In this document: one piece after another, positions 53,768 through 64,000 of the stretch
How positions within the stretch are numbered: the first letter of the stretch is position 1
Layout: the number at the start of each line of letters is the position of its first letter
NCBI GenBank assembly: GCA_010692645.1
Contig: JAAHGS010000010.1
Location: 28,201-92,200 of the forward strand
Origin: Symploca sp. SIO2E9
GTDB lineage: Bacteria; Cyanobacteriota; Cyanobacteriia; Cyanobacteriales; Coleofasciculaceae
Length of the DNA stretch: 64,000 bases
Direction: 5' to 3'
Translations under genes and position numbers: made by a program
The notes under the pieces: generated by a model
Told to the model about the DNA's origin: nothing
The model's database searches: none
The model's input: only the letters and a program-made list of their open reading frames with translations

Positions 53768-54616
53768 TTACGAATGTAGCTTGAGGGAAGAAATTGGTTT
53801 TGGTTCTGAGATTGCTGAAATACTCCGCCGTGCTGCTTCAACAAATTGACTAACGCGGATGGGATCAATCGGTTGCTCAATGAGCCCACGCCGCTTGAGG
53901 GAACTAGAAACAATTACACCGTCAGCTGCCTGCATCAGGGTAGCAATATTGTCCCAATTAGCACCACTACCAATAAATACTGGTGTCCCTTTAGCAGCGG
54001 CAGATGCTAACTCTAAGTCTTCTAAACTAGGAGGACTACCCGTAGCCCAACCCGAGAGAATAACACCGTCAGCTAAACCCCTGTCGATAGTTTCTTGCAC
54101 TGCTGTCGTCAGATTGGGAGAACCCAAAGGGCGGGCATGCTTAACCAAAACATCTGCAAAAATTTTGACATCGCTGCCTAATTCCCGCCGATAGCGAAGT
54201 AATTGATGGGCTTGTCCCTCAATCAATCCCTGATCAGTTGCCATAACCCCGGTGAGGACATTGACGCGTACAAACTGGGCGCGAACGCAGCTAGCGATCC
54301 CCAGAGCACTATGAGCATCATTGCGCAAAACATTGATCCCCATCGGCAGCGTCACTAGATTCATCAGTCGCTGGATAATCAGAGTCATGGCACTGACAAC
54401 AGCTGGATCGACACAGTTTTTAGTAAAAGGGGCATCAAAAAAGTTTTCCACAATTATGCCATCGACTCCCCCAGAAGCCAGTGCAACCGCCTCCTGTTCA
54501 GCCCTGTCAAGCACGGCTTTTAAGCTACCTCCCCAGCGGGGGGATGTTGGGAGCGGAAGTAGATGAACAACGCCAATAATTGGATTTGGTGTCTTGAAAA
54601 TTTGATCTAAGTTCAC
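53768..54616 (-). CDS. btpA: BtpA family photosystem I biogenesis protein
   Basis: A 282-residue TIM-barrel-like protein of the BtpA/SgcQ family. Markers: IIGVVHLLPLPTSPRWGG at the start, GGVDGIIVENFFDAPF near 50, and VFIGSGANWDNIATLMQAADGVIVSSSLK near 215. In Synechocystis BtpA stabilises the PsaA/PsaB reaction-centre proteins at low temperature. It is a peripheral thylakoid protein. The VKOR gene lies about 70 bp downstream on the same strand. Confidence 0.94.
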   Translation of the reverse strand: MNLDQIFKTPNPIIGVVHLLPLPTSPRWGGSLKAVLDRAEQEAVALASGGVDGIIVENFFDAPFTKNCVDPAVVSAMTLIIQRLMNLVTLPMGINVLRNDAHSALGIASCVRAQFVRVNVLTGVMATDQGLIEGQAHQLLRYRRELGSDVKIFADVLVKHARPLGSPNLTTAVQETIDRGLADGVILSGWATGSPPSLEDLELASAAAKGTPVFIGSGANWDNIATLMQAADGVIVSSSLKRRGLIEQPIDPIRVSQFVEAARRSISAISEPKPISSLKLHS

Positions 54617-54883
54617 TTATCTACAACTGAAAACACTGGCTACTTTTTGCCTTCCCTGTCAATGTTCCCTGTATGTATTCAGGGTTGTATTGGCGCGGAT
54701 AGCTCAAACGAGCTGGATATCTTAATAAAATTTTATCTACAATAGGTAGCGGTATCTAATGCAAGGAATTAGATACATCCGGACTGGTGGAGTGCGGATG
54801 CACTAAAACAGCCTATATGTTGTAAAATGCTCATCGACAAGAGCGCTCCGCCACTCTACTCAAGTCACTTTATAGATAACCGC

Positions 54884-56221
54884 ATGGGCAACAAGCCAAC
54901 TATTGCATTTTCCCACTTAGGCTGCGAAAAAAATCGTATAGATACCGAACATATGTTGGGTCTGCTCCTAGAAGCAGGCTACCAGGTAGATAGTAACGAA
55001 GAATTAGCTGAATATGTTATTGTAAATACTTGTAGCTTTATAGAAACGGCTCGAGTAGAGTCTGTCCGCACACTGGTAGGACTAGCCCAAGAGCATAAAA
55101 AAATAGTTATCACTGGCTGCATGGCGCAGCATTTCCAACAGGAACTTTTGGAAGAGTTGCCGGAAGCAGTAGCGGTGGTAGGAACCGGAGATTACAACAA
55201 AATTGTCGAGGTAATTGAACGAGCAGAAGCTGGCGAGCGTGTTCAGCAGGTTTCGCCACAACCAACCTATATTGCAGATGAAACGACACCGCGCTACCGC
55301 ACTACCTCCGAGGGAGTTGCTTACCTGCGCATAGCTGAAGGGTGCGATTACAGTTGCGCTTTCTGTATAATTCCCAATTTAAGAGGAAAGCAACGCTCAC
55401 GCACAATTGAATCGATTGTCACCGAAGCCCAACAATTGGCAGCTGAAGGTGTCCAAGAATTGATCTTGATTTCCCAAATCACCACCAACTACGGTGTCGA
55501 TATCTACGGTAAGCCGAAGCTAGCAGAACTGTTGCGGGCTTTAGGCAGAGTCAATATCCCCTGGATTAGGATGCACTACGCTTATCCAACCGGCTTGACA
55601 CCAGCAGTAATTGCAGCAATTGAACAAACTCCTAATGTTCTTCCTTATTTGGATTTACCCTTACAACACTCGCACCCGGAAATCCTCCGTGCCATGAATC
55701 GGCCCTGGCAAGGACGGATCAATGATCAGATTATCGACCAAATTAAAGCAGCATTACCGGATGCAGTGCTGCGCACCACCTTCATCGTCGGTTTCCCTGG
55801 TGAGACGGATCAACACTTTGAGCATTTGCTCAAGTTTGTCCGCAAGCATGAATTTGACCACGTAGGGGCTTTCACCTTTTCTGCTGAAGAGGGAACATCG
55901 GCATATAACTTGCCAAATCAAATACCCCAAGAGGTGATGGCTGCTCGTCGGGATGCTCTAATGAAAGTTCAACAGCCTGTCTCATTGAAAAAAAATCGGG
56001 CCCAATTAGGTAAGGTAGTTGACATCCTAATTGAACAAGAGAATCCTGCAACGGGCGAGTTTATTGGTCGTGGTGCAAGGTTTGCGCCAGAAGTGGATGG
56101 CTTGGTTCGCATCCAAGGCGACGCTCCTTTGGGAGCAATCGCGCCAGTAAAAATTACTGATGCCGACATCTACGACTTGTATGGTTTTGTAGTTCCTAGT
56201 CCATTGCTAGTTGTCTGTTAA
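54884..56221 (+). CDS. rimO: RimO, ribosomal protein S12 methylthiotransferase
   Basis: A 445-residue radical-SAM methylthiotransferase that modifies Asp of ribosomal protein S12. Three N-terminal cluster Cys lie in [16 protein letters not shown] and TGCMAQ; the radical-SAM CxxxCxxC is CDYSCAFC near residue 158. A C-terminal TRAM domain follows. I start at ATG 54884 ([14 protein letters not shown]); an in-frame ATG at 54827 adds 19 residues of unlikely sequence. Length is normal. Confidence 0.95.
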   Translation: MGNKPTIAFSHLGCEKNRIDTEHMLGLLLEAGYQVDSNEELAEYVIVNTCSFIETARVESVRTLVGLAQEHKKIVITGCMAQHFQQELLEELPEAVAVVGTGDYNKIVEVIERAEAGERVQQVSPQPTYIADETTPRYRTTSEGVAYLRIAEGCDYSCAFCIIPNLRGKQRSRTIESIVTEAQQLAAEGVQELILISQITTNYGVDIYGKPKLAELLRALGRVNIPWIRMHYAYPTGLTPAVIAAIEQTPNVLPYLDLPLQHSHPEILRAMNRPWQGRINDQIIDQIKAALPDAVLRTTFIVGFPGETDQHFEHLLKFVRKHEFDHVGAFTFSAEEGTSAYNLPNQIPQEVMAARRDALMKVQQPVSLKKNRAQLGKVVDILIEQENPATGEFIGRGARFAPEVDGLVRIQGDAPLGAIAPVKITDADIYDLYGFVVPSPLLVVC

Positions 56222-56340
56222 TTCAGATAACCTTATTGGTTTGTGTGTTCAGCTTCTCGATAAACTGACCACAGAAACCCAGATGTTTACAACTGACTAC
56301 TGACTATCAATAACTGAAAATCAACAACAGACAAAAACAT

Positions 56341-57789
56341 ATGACCCTTTCTTTCCAAAGCCTAGGATTGTCAGAAGCTCGCGCCAATCAACTTGAAGAA
56401 ATAGGCTTCACAACACCTACACCTATTCAAGCTCAAGCAATCCCTGAACTGCTCAGTGGGCGTGATGTAGTTGGTCAATCTCAAACCGGAACCGGTAAAA
56501 CAGCGGCTTTCTCTTTGCCAATGTTAGAGAAGATTGAGATTGGTAACCGCGCAGTACAAGCGCTGATTCTAACGCCGACAAGGGAGTTGGCTTCTCAAGT
56601 TAATCAGGCAATTCGTGACTTCAATGGTGACCGCCGCTTGGGTATCCTTACAGTCTGCGGTGGTCAATCGATGGAGCGGCAAATTCGCAGCTTGCAGCGG
56701 GGTACTCAAGTTGTAGTCGGTACTCCTGGACGAGTAATTGATTTGCTTGATCGAGGCGAACTCAAGCTTGATCAAGTCAGATGGGTGGTGCTAGATGAAG
56801 CCGATGAAATGCTGAGCATGGGCTTTATCGATGACGTTAAGAGAATCCTTCAGCAGGCACCCACAGAGCGCCAGACTGCTTGTTTTTCTGCTACCATGCC
56901 CCGAGCCATCAGGGATTTAATCAACAAATTCCTGAAATCGCCAACCACAGTCACAGTTAAGCAAGAAAAAGCGGCACCGTCGAGGATTGAGCAGCGGGCC
57001 TACATGGTACCCCGTGGCTGCTTGAAGACTAAAGCTCTACATCCGATTCTGGCACTTGAAGACCCAGAAGCTGCAATCATTTTCGTGCGCACCCGTAAGG
57101 CAGCAGCAGAACTGACCAATCAATTACAAGCAGCTGGTCACAGTGTCGATGAGTACCATGGTGATCTCAGTCAATCCCAGCGGGAGCGCTTACTATCGCG
57201 GTTTCGTCAGGGTCAGGTGCGCTGGGTAGTAGCAACAGATATTGCGGCGCGAGGTCTAGATGTCGATCACCTCACCCATGTGATTAATTACGACCTGCCA
57301 GATCAAATTGAAAGCTACATTCACCGTATTGGTCGTACAGGTCGCGCTGGCAAGACAGGGACAGCAATTTCACTGATTCAACCCTTTGAGCGGCGCAAAC
57401 TGCGCCTAATTGAGCGCCACGTAAGGCAAAATTTGGAAATATCCAGAATTCCTACGCGAGCTCAGATTGAGGCGCAGCGTCTCGAAAAACTAGAGGAGCA
57501 GTTGCGTCAAGCTCTAGCAGGTGAGCGCATGGCTTCCTTCCTACCAGTAGTGCGAGACCTTGACGAGGAGTATGACCCCCACGCAATTGCTGCTGCTGCA
57601 CTGCAAATGGTCTACGACCAAACTCAACCAGCTTGGAATGCACCGGACTTTGAGTACAGTGTAGAACGACCAAAACTTAGCAAGCGCCGTCGGTTCGACA
57701 AAAATGAATCTGGCAGCAACAAGCCGCGTAGCGAAAGACCGAGAATTGACAAGCCTCAAAAGCCTGCGATTCAGAACCAGTCAAGCTAA
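56341..57789 (+). CDS. DEAD-box RNA helicase (CrhR/DeaD-like)
   Basis: A 482-residue helicase. All motifs are present: Q motif (TPIQAQAIP), SQTGTGKTAAF, PTRELASQ, DEADEMLSMGF, SATMP, and HRIGRTGRAG. The C-terminal tail beyond 400 is basic and Ser/Arg-rich (KRRRFDKNESGSNKPRSERP) and should bind RNA. Cyanobacterial helicases of this type (CrhR) respond to cold and redox state. Which of several crh genes this is cannot be told from the sequence. The threonine synthase gene begins 38 bp downstream. Confidence 0.93.
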   Translation: MTLSFQSLGLSEARANQLEEIGFTTPTPIQAQAIPELLSGRDVVGQSQTGTGKTAAFSLPMLEKIEIGNRAVQALILTPTRELASQVNQAIRDFNGDRRLGILTVCGGQSMERQIRSLQRGTQVVVGTPGRVIDLLDRGELKLDQVRWVVLDEADEMLSMGFIDDVKRILQQAPTERQTACFSATMPRAIRDLINKFLKSPTTVTVKQEKAAPSRIEQRAYMVPRGCLKTKALHPILALEDPEAAIIFVRTRKAAAELTNQLQAAGHSVDEYHGDLSQSQRERLLSRFRQGQVRWVVATDIAARGLDVDHLTHVINYDLPDQIESYIHRIGRTGRAGKTGTAISLIQPFERRKLRLIERHVRQNLEISRIPTRAQIEAQRLEKLEEQLRQALAGERMASFLPVVRDLDEEYDPHAIAAAALQMVYDQTQPAWNAPDFEYSVERPKLSKRRRFDKNESGSNKPRSERPRIDKPQKPAIQNQSS

Positions 57790-57827
57790 ACTTAATGATG
57801 CACTTGGCTATTAAGAACTGACGAAAA

Positions 57828-58949
57828 GTGGCTTCAACCTTGCCTGCTGCCAATCACCCTCAATCTGGGGACACCGCTCTCAAACCTCACCACTGGTCTG
57901 GTTTGATCGAGGCTTATCGCCCCTATTTACCGGTAACTGATTCCACCCCGGTAGTAACCCTACTGGAGGGCAACACCCCCCTGATCCCTGTTCCAACCAT
58001 CTCTGGGTTAATCGGTTCAGGAGTAAAGGTGTTAGTGAAATACGATGGTCTCAACCCTACCGGCAGCTTCAAAGACCGAGGGATGACTATGGCAATTTCT
58101 AAAGCCAAGGAGGCAGGGGCTAAAGCCGTTATCTGCGCTAGCACTGGCAACACCTCGGCCTCGGCAGCCGCCTATGCCCGTCGTGGCGGGATGCAAGCAT
58201 TTGTGATCATCCCCGACGGTTATGTGGCATTGGGTAAATTAGCACAGGCGTTGCTTTACGGCGCTCAAGTACTGGCAATTGAGGGCAATTTTGATACTTG
58301 CCTAGAAATTGTTCGGGAAATGGCTCAAAATTATCCCGTCACTCTAGTCAATTCAGTTAATCCATATCGCTTAGAAGGTCAAAAAACAGGGGCTTTTGAA
58401 ATAGTTGACTCTCTAGGCGATGCTCCTGATTGGCTCTGCATTCCGGTAGGTAATGCTGGCAATATTACCGCCTACTGGATGGGATTTTGCCAGTACCACC
58501 AGCAACAAAAATGTACTCGCTTACCCCGAATGATGGGATTTCAGGCAGCTGGGGCATCTCCCCTAGTCCTCGGCAAAGTTTTCCCTGATCCTGAAACCGT
58601 GGCGACGGCAATTCGGATTGGCAACCCAGCTAGTTGGGAAAAGGCAGTCGCGGTTCAGCAATCGAGTCAGGGAAAATTTACCAGTGTTACTGATCCTGAA
58701 ATCCTCGATGCCTATCGCTTACTAGCATCTCAAGAAGGAATTTTCTGTGAACCAGCTAGTGCTGCATCTGTGGCTGGTTTGTTGAAAGTAAAAGACCAGA
58801 TACCTGCAGGAGCAACGGTAGTTTGCGTTCTTACTGGCAATGGTCTTAAAGACCCAGATACCGCAATCGAGCACAGCAATAACCAATTTAAGCAAGGCAT
58901 AGCACCGACGACAGCAGCAGTGGCTAAGGCAATGAGGTTAGAAGATTAA
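57828..58949 (+). CDS. thrC: Threonine synthase
   Basis: A 373-residue PLP enzyme that converts O-phosphohomoserine to threonine. The PLP Lys is in [10 protein letters not shown] near residue 85; the phosphate-binding [15 protein letters not shown] near 103 and [12 protein letters not shown] near 210 are intact. GTG start at 57828. It is close behind the helicase gene on the same strand. Length is normal for the bacterial short form. Confidence 0.96.
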   Translation: MASTLPAANHPQSGDTALKPHHWSGLIEAYRPYLPVTDSTPVVTLLEGNTPLIPVPTISGLIGSGVKVLVKYDGLNPTGSFKDRGMTMAISKAKEAGAKAVICASTGNTSASAAAYARRGGMQAFVIIPDGYVALGKLAQALLYGAQVLAIEGNFDTCLEIVREMAQNYPVTLVNSVNPYRLEGQKTGAFEIVDSLGDAPDWLCIPVGNAGNITAYWMGFCQYHQQQKCTRLPRMMGFQAAGASPLVLGKVFPDPETVATAIRIGNPASWEKAVAVQQSSQGKFTSVTDPEILDAYRLLASQEGIFCEPASAASVAGLLKVKDQIPAGATVVCVLTGNGLKDPDTAIEHSNNQFKQGIAPTTAAVAKAMRLED

Positions 58950-58974
58950 TATTTTATTAACAAATAGAGCAAGT

Positions 58975-59457
58975 TTAGTTGAGCTTATTGCTAATTTTTT
59001 TATTGATCTGACTACTGCCGCTGTTTTTGGAAAGCTGCTCAATAGTATCACCAATAACAGCAGTTAGGTTTTTACGGGTTTGGGCATGTTGATTCTGCTC
59101 AGCCTTCAAAGCCTTAGTCAGACCTTCCCGTTCTAATATTACCTCGATTAGCTTTGTTCTCAGTTCCTCTATACTTTGAATTTGTGCAACTTCGTACTCA
59201 ATCGCAGAGTTCCCTGGAAGACTATCCGATGTTAGTTGAGTTCTCTCCCCTTGCAGTTGCTGAATTTGGGCCTGAAGTGTTTCGATTTGTTGTTGAGCCA
59301 GTCGCATTTGGGTCCGTCGCTGCTGGGCTTCGGTATTATATAATCGACGCCAGTTAGCTGCACTTTCATCTGCCGCCTGCCTAGAATTAATACTATCTGT
59401 CAGTTGTTGCCTCAGCGCTTTGATTTGAGCTAACCACTCAGTAACATCGTTGCTCAT
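58975..59457 (-). CDS. Coiled-coil hypothetical protein
   Basis: A 160-residue, Gln-rich coiled-coil protein. A long heptad region spans about residues 5-75 (RRTQMRLAQQQIETLQAQIQ), followed by a second helix near 95-130. No signal peptide or enzyme motif is seen. It is convergent with threonine synthase and on the same strand as, and downstream of, the RuBisCO operon. A scaffold role is a guess. Confidence 0.6.
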   Translation of the reverse strand: MSNDVTEWLAQIKALRQQLTDSINSRQAADESAANWRRLYNTEAQQRRTQMRLAQQQIETLQAQIQQLQGERTQLTSDSLPGNSAIEYEVAQIQSIEELRTKLIEVILEREGLTKALKAEQNQHAQTRKNLTAVIGDTIEQLSKNSGSSQINKKISNKLN

Positions 59458-59679
59458 TGGGAATTTTCCTTATTAGGGAACTCCAAGAAATAAATTATCC
59501 AATTTACTTGGAAATATGACCATTAGAATCTTCTCCCCCTCTCCCCATCTCCCCATCTCCCCTCGATGGGATATTTTTTTATTTGGAAGTCCCTTAGGCA
59601 GTGATTATCACGCCAGGAGAGGTAGCAATAACTACCCCTCCCCTGAATTCCATTTCAGGAAGTTTCAGCTAAAAAGTGC
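59458..59679. other. Spacer after rbcS with CT-rich array and hairpin
   Basis: Contains a tandem CTCCCCAT array at about 59529-59562. It also holds a hairpin GGAGAGGTAG / CTACCCCTCC at 59616-59641 (10-bp stem, one G-U) that may end the rbcLXS transcript from the reverse strand, though a U-run is lacking. Confidence 0.45.
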
Positions 59680-60024
59680 TTAGTATCGACCACGGCTGCC
59701 AGCACCTGGCTTGTGAACAATGAAGCTCAGAACCTGACACTGCTTGACATTATCAAAACCAACGACGCGGATGAAGCAGTCGCGGTAGTCAAGACGGCAC
59801 TCATCAACTTCAGCCAAAACTTCTTTGGGTGAACGAGCATGGAATAAAGGCAGTTTCCACAGAGTCCAGTAATACTGCTCAGGTTCAGAAGATTCATTGA
59901 ATTCGATCGCTGGGATGTAACCCTGATCCAAAATGTACTCGACTTGTCGAATAATCTGCCCATCGTCGAGCGGTGGCAAATAGGAAAGGGTTTCGTAACG
60001 GCGCTCTTTAGGTAGAGTTTGCAT
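59680..60024 (-). CDS. rbcS: RuBisCO small subunit
   Basis: A 114-residue form IB small subunit. [30 protein letters not shown]... and [11 protein letters not shown] are typical. It caps the L8 core of RuBisCO in the carboxysome. Third gene of rbcL-rbcX-rbcS. Length (about 110) is standard. Confidence 0.98.
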   Translation of the reverse strand: MQTLPKERRYETLSYLPPLDDGQIIRQVEYILDQGYIPAIEFNESSEPEQYYWTLWKLPLFHARSPKEVLAEVDECRLDYRDCFIRVVGFDNVKQCQVLSFIVHKPGAGSRGRY

Positions 60025-60062
60025 TGGATAAGACTCGCGTGTTGAATTATCAGTATATGTAG

Positions 60063-60461
60063 CTAAATCGGCTCGTTATCCGAGTCAGCTTGTTGCTCTG
60101 GATGGTTAGGAGGATCAGAAATTGTGAGTTGCGTGATCCGCTCAAGATGCTGTCGCCGATGTTCCATATTCGACTTCTGAATGTTAGCGCGAACCATTTC
60201 TGGTAAAAAGTCTGCCACTTCCTCCGCCAGATGCTGCCGCACGGTCATCAGCCGAAAAGCTAAATCTTGCTTAGCCCGGAGCAATTCCTCAAGGTAGGCA
60301 TCTCCATCTTGGATGCTGTGTTTTGAGGAAAAGGAATGCAGCCAGAGCGCTTGGGGAGGGTCAGTTTCACCCAATTGATCCAGAATTATCCGCAGTGCTT
60401 GATAGGTCATGTAGCTAGTCAGCACCTTGGCTGTGTCTTTCGCAACTCTTTTGAGATCCAT
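60063..60461 (-). CDS. rbcX: RbcX, RuBisCO assembly chaperone
   Basis: A 132-residue protein starting [23 protein letters not shown], the normal RbcX N-terminus; the open frame extends 21 codons upstream but lacks similarity. RbcX clamps the RbcL C-terminal tail ([10 protein letters not shown], present in this RbcL) and aids L8 assembly. The last ~20 residues ([16 protein letters not shown]) are an acidic tail, common in this family. Between rbcL and rbcS, the usual order. Confidence 0.96.
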   Translation of the reverse strand: MDLKRVAKDTAKVLTSYMTYQALRIILDQLGETDPPQALWLHSFSSKHSIQDGDAYLEELLRAKQDLAFRLMTVRQHLAEEVADFLPEMVRANIQKSNMEHRRQHLERITQLTISDPPNHPEQQADSDNEPI

Positions 60462-60537
60462 GTTTGAAGCCAGTCTGTTGAAGTGGGAAGTCTGAAGCAT
60501 GAAGTTTGAATCTTCAAACTTCACACCTCACCAGTGA

Positions 60538-61968
60538 TCAGACTGTATCCATTGCCTCGAATTCGAACTTGATTTCCTTCCACAGTTCACAAGCAACAGC
60601 CAACTCAGGACTCCACTTACAAGCTTCGCGGATGACGTCGCCACCCTCACGCATCAAATTGCGACCTTCATTACGAGCTTGGATACAAGCTTCCAGAGCA
60701 ACCCGATTAGCAGTTGCGCCAGGAGCATTGCCCCAGGGGTGACCTAGAGTACCACCACCAAATTGAAGGCAGGAATCATCGCCAAAAATCTCCACCAAGG
60801 CTGGCATATGCCAAACGTGAATACCGCCAGAAGCTACTGGCATAACCCCAGGCATGGAAGCCCAATCTTGAGTGAAGTAAATACCCCGTTCACGGTCTTG
60901 CTCAATGTGGTCTTCCCGCATCAAGTCTACAAAACCCATGGTGATGCCTTTTTCACCTTCGAGTTTACCTACAACAGTACCAGAGTGGAGGTGGTCTCCG
61001 CCGGACATGCGCAAGCACTTAGCTAGTACCCGGAAGTGGATGCCGTGGTTCTTCTGACGGTCAATTACCGCGTGCATTGCCCGGTGGATGTGCATCAAAA
61101 TGCCATTGTTCCGGCACCACTTAGCAAGGGTGGTGTTGGCAGTGAAGCCACCGGTGAGGTAGTCATGCATGAGGATGGGCATGTTGAGTTCTTTAACAAA
61201 CTCAGCCCGTTGGATCATTTCTTCACAGGTGGGAGCAGTAACGTTTAGGTAGTGACCTTTGATTTCACCAGTTTCTGCTTGAGCCTTGTGGATTGCATCA
61301 GCAACAAACAAGAAGCGATCGCGCCAGCGCATAAAGGGCTGGGAGTTAATGTTTTCGTCGTCTTTGGTGAAGTCTAGACCACCGCGCAGACACTCGTAAA
61401 CTGCACGACCGTAGTTCTTTGCTGACAGACCTAGCTTGGGCTTAATTGTACAACCGAGCAGAGGACGTCCATACTTGTTGAGCTTATCACGCTCTACAGT
61501 AATTCCGTGAGGTGGTCCCTGGAATGTTTTGAGGTAAGCGATGGGAACCCGCAGGTCTTCTAAACGTAGGGCACGGAGGGCTTTGAAACCAAACACGTTC
61601 CCCACAATTGAGGTCAGCATGTTGGTGACAGAGCCTTCTTCAAACAGATCCAAGGGGTAAGCAACAAAGCAGATGTACTGGTTGTCTTCCCCACGGACTG
61701 GTTCGATATCATAGCAGCGACCTTTGTAGCGGTCGAGGTCAGTCAGCAGGTCTGTCCAAACAGTTGTCCAGGTACCAGTGGAAGACTCAGCTGCTACAGC
61801 AGCGCCAGCTTCTTCGGGAGGAACTCCAGGCTGCGGTGTCATGCGGAAAGCAGCCAGAATATCTGTATCTTTAGGGGTGTAATCCGGAGTGTAATAAGTT
61901 AATTTATAATCCTTTACCCCGGCCTCGTACCCAGCTTTCGTCTGAGTCCTGGTTGATGAGTAAGACAT
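60538..61968 (-). CDS. rbcL: RuBisCO large subunit (form IB)
   Basis: A 476-residue large subunit that fixes CO2 onto ribulose bisphosphate. The carbamylated Lys is K202 in TKDDEN, catalytic K177 is in CTIKPKLG, and [10 protein letters not shown] is intact. The C-terminal [12 protein letters not shown] carries the RbcX-binding peptide. A strong ribosome binding site (AAGGAAGGAAAGC) precedes the ATG. First gene of rbcLXS; no carboxysome or Rubisco activase genes are in view. Confidence 0.99.
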   Translation of the reverse strand: MSYSSTRTQTKAGYEAGVKDYKLTYYTPDYTPKDTDILAAFRMTPQPGVPPEEAGAAVAAESSTGTWTTVWTDLLTDLDRYKGRCYDIEPVRGEDNQYICFVAYPLDLFEEGSVTNMLTSIVGNVFGFKALRALRLEDLRVPIAYLKTFQGPPHGITVERDKLNKYGRPLLGCTIKPKLGLSAKNYGRAVYECLRGGLDFTKDDENINSQPFMRWRDRFLFVADAIHKAQAETGEIKGHYLNVTAPTCEEMIQRAEFVKELNMPILMHDYLTGGFTANTTLAKWCRNNGILMHIHRAMHAVIDRQKNHGIHFRVLAKCLRMSGGDHLHSGTVVGKLEGEKGITMGFVDLMREDHIEQDRERGIYFTQDWASMPGVMPVASGGIHVWHMPALVEIFGDDSCLQFGGGTLGHPWGNAPGATANRVALEACIQARNEGRNLMREGGDVIREACKWSPELAVACELWKEIKFEFEAMDTV

Positions 61969-62557
61969 GCTTTCCTTCCTTGGAAACTACTGAATGTTGC
62001 GACGGTTTAAGTCGATGTTCTCTGTTGTAGATTTTGCTCTGAATTCTCAAAACTAAAATCTTTTGTAAAGACTTGAAATTTAGCCTTTTTTGGGGGCAAC
62101 ATCACACCCAAAACTCCCATGACGTTAATTGTCCATGGGACTACCTCTCCATTAATATTTATCCGCGAAAACTATCAGCATAAGAAAGTTTTGCCGATCA
62201 AAAGAGCGGCTGAGGTAATTCCTTGGATTTCTTAATCTTTTTGAAATATACCAGGAATGTAATAAGTTAAACGCAAAAAAATCTTTAGTTATATATAAGT
62301 TCCATTTATGAAGGCAAAGAATTACAACTTTTTATTACAGTTGATTGCAAGGTCGGAGTCTGTAGGGTTTGAGAGTATTGAAGTTCTCTCTTTTTCTAAG
62401 GGTAAGCTTTATATATAGAGGGGGATGGGGAGAGGGAGAGGGGGAGATGGGGAGAGGGGGAGATGGGGAGATGGGGAGATGATGTTAGAGTTTTCCTAAA
62501 ACGGTCGAAAGTGCAATACCAGATGCATAACAGCTTAAAAGTATAGGGAGAGTCTTG
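61969..62557. promoter_or_regulatory. Long upstream region of rbcL
   Basis: About 590 bp between the divergent rbcL and propeller genes. It should hold the rbcL promoter and leader. An inverted repeat around CCCATGACGTTAATTGTCCATGGG (CCCATG / CATGGG) near 62117-62141 is of interest. No clear NtcA or CmpR site seen. A GA-rich octamer array occupies 62418-62482. Confidence 0.4.
62418..62482. repeat. GGGGAGAT octamer tandem array
   Basis: About eight degenerate units of GGGGAGAT / GGGGAGAG. The same octamer type is found at 63688-63776 and, as CTCCCCAT, at 59529-59562. Confidence 0.8.
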
Positions 62558-63679
62558 ATGGGGTTTTGTAGCATCCGTACCCAGATCAGTATTGCCATCG
62601 GTGCGCTATTGCTATGGTGGAACTTGCCGATATTAAAAGTAAGGCAAAAGACGCTAGTGCCAGTATCTACCAGTCAAGTTCTGGCACAAAATTACATTGA
62701 CCAAGAATTTTCAACCCCTATCTATAAACCTAACCCACCACCACCAGGAAACAAGCCCTTGCCTCAGGAACGTTTGCGGCGAGAGAATCAACCTCTGCCC
62801 AGAGATTTTCGGGTCAGTGCTTTGCAGCCAGACTACACTGGTGATCTCTGGGTGGGATCATGGCTGGGGTTAGCCAGAATTAATCCTAATACTGGACGTC
62901 TGTTGACTCGCATTGGTTTGCCTAACTACACTGTCGGCGCTTTAGCCCAAGACCGAGTCGGACGAATTTGGGTAGGAACCTACGAGGGTTTGTTGCGTAT
63001 AGACCCCCGCACTAATGAAATTACTGCTCAAAACTTTACTATACCATCTAAGCGAGTTTTGTCGCTGTTGATTGATCGTCGAGGCTTTCTTTGGGTGGGT
63101 AGCGATCGCGGTCTTTCTATGATCAGTCCGGATCAAGGGTTATTGATGACTACATTACAAGAATTACCTGGTGTTAGTGCTAATACTCTTGCCTTGGATA
63201 ATGAAGGTCAGTTATGGGTTGGAACTTTAGAGGGTCTGGTGCAAGTGGATACTGCCAGTGCTTTTATCATTGGTCGTATGAAGAATTCCTCTGTCACTAC
63301 GGTGCAAACTCTTACCTTTGACTCCCAAGGTCTGCTTTGGGCTGGCACCCCTAATAGTCTATTGGTTATTGACCCACAAACTCGCCAAGTACTGCGCTCT
63401 GTGACACCAATGAGAGGGCGTAATGTAACTTCTGTGCGCTTTGCCCAAGATGCTAATGTTTGGGTGGGTACTGATGATGGTTTATTTAAGTTAAAAGCTG
63501 ACAGCGGAGCGGTACTTGCTCAAATCCCAAATCTCCCTTCTAGCAGCATTTTGGCACTGTCTCCTGACACCGGGAATAAGCTTTGGGTGGGAACTACGGA
63601 AGGGCTTGCCTGGGTAAGTCAAACCAGTGGGCGTGTTAGGCCTCATTTGGCTTTTGTTAGAGAGGCACCGGATTTTTAA
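62558..63679 (+). CDS. Exported beta-propeller protein (regulator-propeller repeats)
   Basis: A 373-residue protein with a signal-like N-terminus (ISIAIGALLLWWNLPIL), a Pro-rich spacer and seven repeats with the motif LWVGT-x-x-GL (for example GRIWVGTYEGLLRI, GFLWVGSDRGLSMI). This is the Reg_prop type propeller found outside two-component sensors, but no kinase or DNA-binding domain follows. ATG at 62558 is preceded by GGGAGAG. It may bind an unknown ligand outside the membrane. Confidence 0.8.
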   Translation: MGFCSIRTQISIAIGALLLWWNLPILKVRQKTLVPVSTSQVLAQNYIDQEFSTPIYKPNPPPPGNKPLPQERLRRENQPLPRDFRVSALQPDYTGDLWVGSWLGLARINPNTGRLLTRIGLPNYTVGALAQDRVGRIWVGTYEGLLRIDPRTNEITAQNFTIPSKRVLSLLIDRRGFLWVGSDRGLSMISPDQGLLMTTLQELPGVSANTLALDNEGQLWVGTLEGLVQVDTASAFIIGRMKNSSVTTVQTLTFDSQGLLWAGTPNSLLVIDPQTRQVLRSVTPMRGRNVTSVRFAQDANVWVGTDDGLFKLKADSGAVLAQIPNLPSSSILALSPDTGNKLWVGTTEGLAWVSQTSGRVRPHLAFVREAPDF

Positions 63680-63687
63680 GGAAGAGA

Positions 63688-63776
63688 GGGGGGGATGGGG
63701 GGAGGGGGAGATGGGGAGATGGGGGGATGGGGGGAGGGGGAGATGGGGAGATGGGGGGATGGGGGAGATGGGGAGA
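63688..63776. repeat. GGGGAGAT / GGGGGGAT tandem array
   Basis: About eleven degenerate octamers directly after the propeller gene, purine-rich on the + strand throughout. Confidence 0.8.
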
Positions 63777-63782
63777 ACTAAA

Positions 63783-64000
63783 TAGGGCTTGCTGAATTAA
63801 TGTAAAAGGTATGCAAAACCAGGGTTTTGATCCTTTTTTAAAAGGCTTACAAGTGCAAGGTTATAGCGTCTAGAGGCTTAAAATTCTTGCACTTAATAGG
63901 AAAATCTCGGAGCTGATCATGGATAATCAAGCTTAGAACTATCGGCTTTTCCCTACTCCCTGCTCCCTTTTCCCTGCTCCCTCTCCTTACCACCAGACTT
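63783..64000 (-). mobile_element. Small inverted-repeat element (family 4, copy 3, cut by the window end)
   Basis: Starts TA-GGGCTTGCTGAATTAA and matches the other two family 4 copies in reverse orientation up to the last base. Roughly 15 bp of the far end would lie outside the window. Confidence 0.78.

Overview
The window is a piece of a cyanobacterial chromosome. The evidence is a form IB rbcL-rbcX-rbcS operon, a high-light-inducible protein, Ycf35, BtpA, a COP23-domain protein, two SLH/OprB-type iron-uptake porins, a BioU-type protein, and many HIP1-like GCGATCGC sites. Short tandem repeats and small inverted-repeat elements are abundant, as in larger, often filamentous, cyanobacterial genomes. 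I cannot name the genus.

Layout. 1-3500: a tnpB gene interrupted by a group II intron, a caspase-like protease with a trypco1-like partner, repeats, and a Uma2 nuclease. 4000-11000: housekeeping genes (acyl-CoA synthetase, tRNA-Val, YajQ, BioU, and the DUF2997-Ycf35-ferredoxin operon). 11260-23690: a RiPP biosynthetic island. 23800-32200: DUF4335/DUF3038, MutS2, a double-lipase fusion and a WD40 protein. 32500-39700: MerR, Hlip, alanine dehydrogenase, a YbjQ pair, a fasciclin protein and a kinase-TPR protein. 40000-48700: two porins, a secreted trypsin-like protease, a COP23 protein and an EndoU-lamin-tail nuclease. 48900-64000: LarB, a CHASE2-GGDEF protein, VKOR-thioredoxin, BtpA, RimO, a DEAD-box helicase, threonine synthase, the RuBisCO operon and a beta-propeller protein.

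The most unusual region is the RiPP island. It encodes a HopA1-type lyase, a LanM lanthionine synthetase with a Cys-Cys-Gly zinc motif, and an APH-fold kinase. Two small precursors have N-termini that look like cyanobactin (PatE) leaders and end in Gly-Asp-Asp-Glu. Two PatA/PatG-type subtilisins follow, one carrying an insertion where PatG macrocyclases have theirs. No YcaO heterocyclase is present in the window. This looks like a hybrid in which cyanobactin-style leaders and proteases are combined with two kinds of Ser/Thr dehydration machinery. Two further small ORFs may be additional precursors or accessory peptides.

A second theme is small mobile elements. One family of 102-134 bp is present in four copies, each with a perfect 9-bp target duplication. 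One copy has inserted in frame into the signal peptide of a porin gene, and another sits inside a member of a second element family. A third family (about 230 bp, flanked by TA) has three copies, one of them at the stop codon of the kinase gene. Several orphan IS200/IS605-type right ends with hairpins are also visible.
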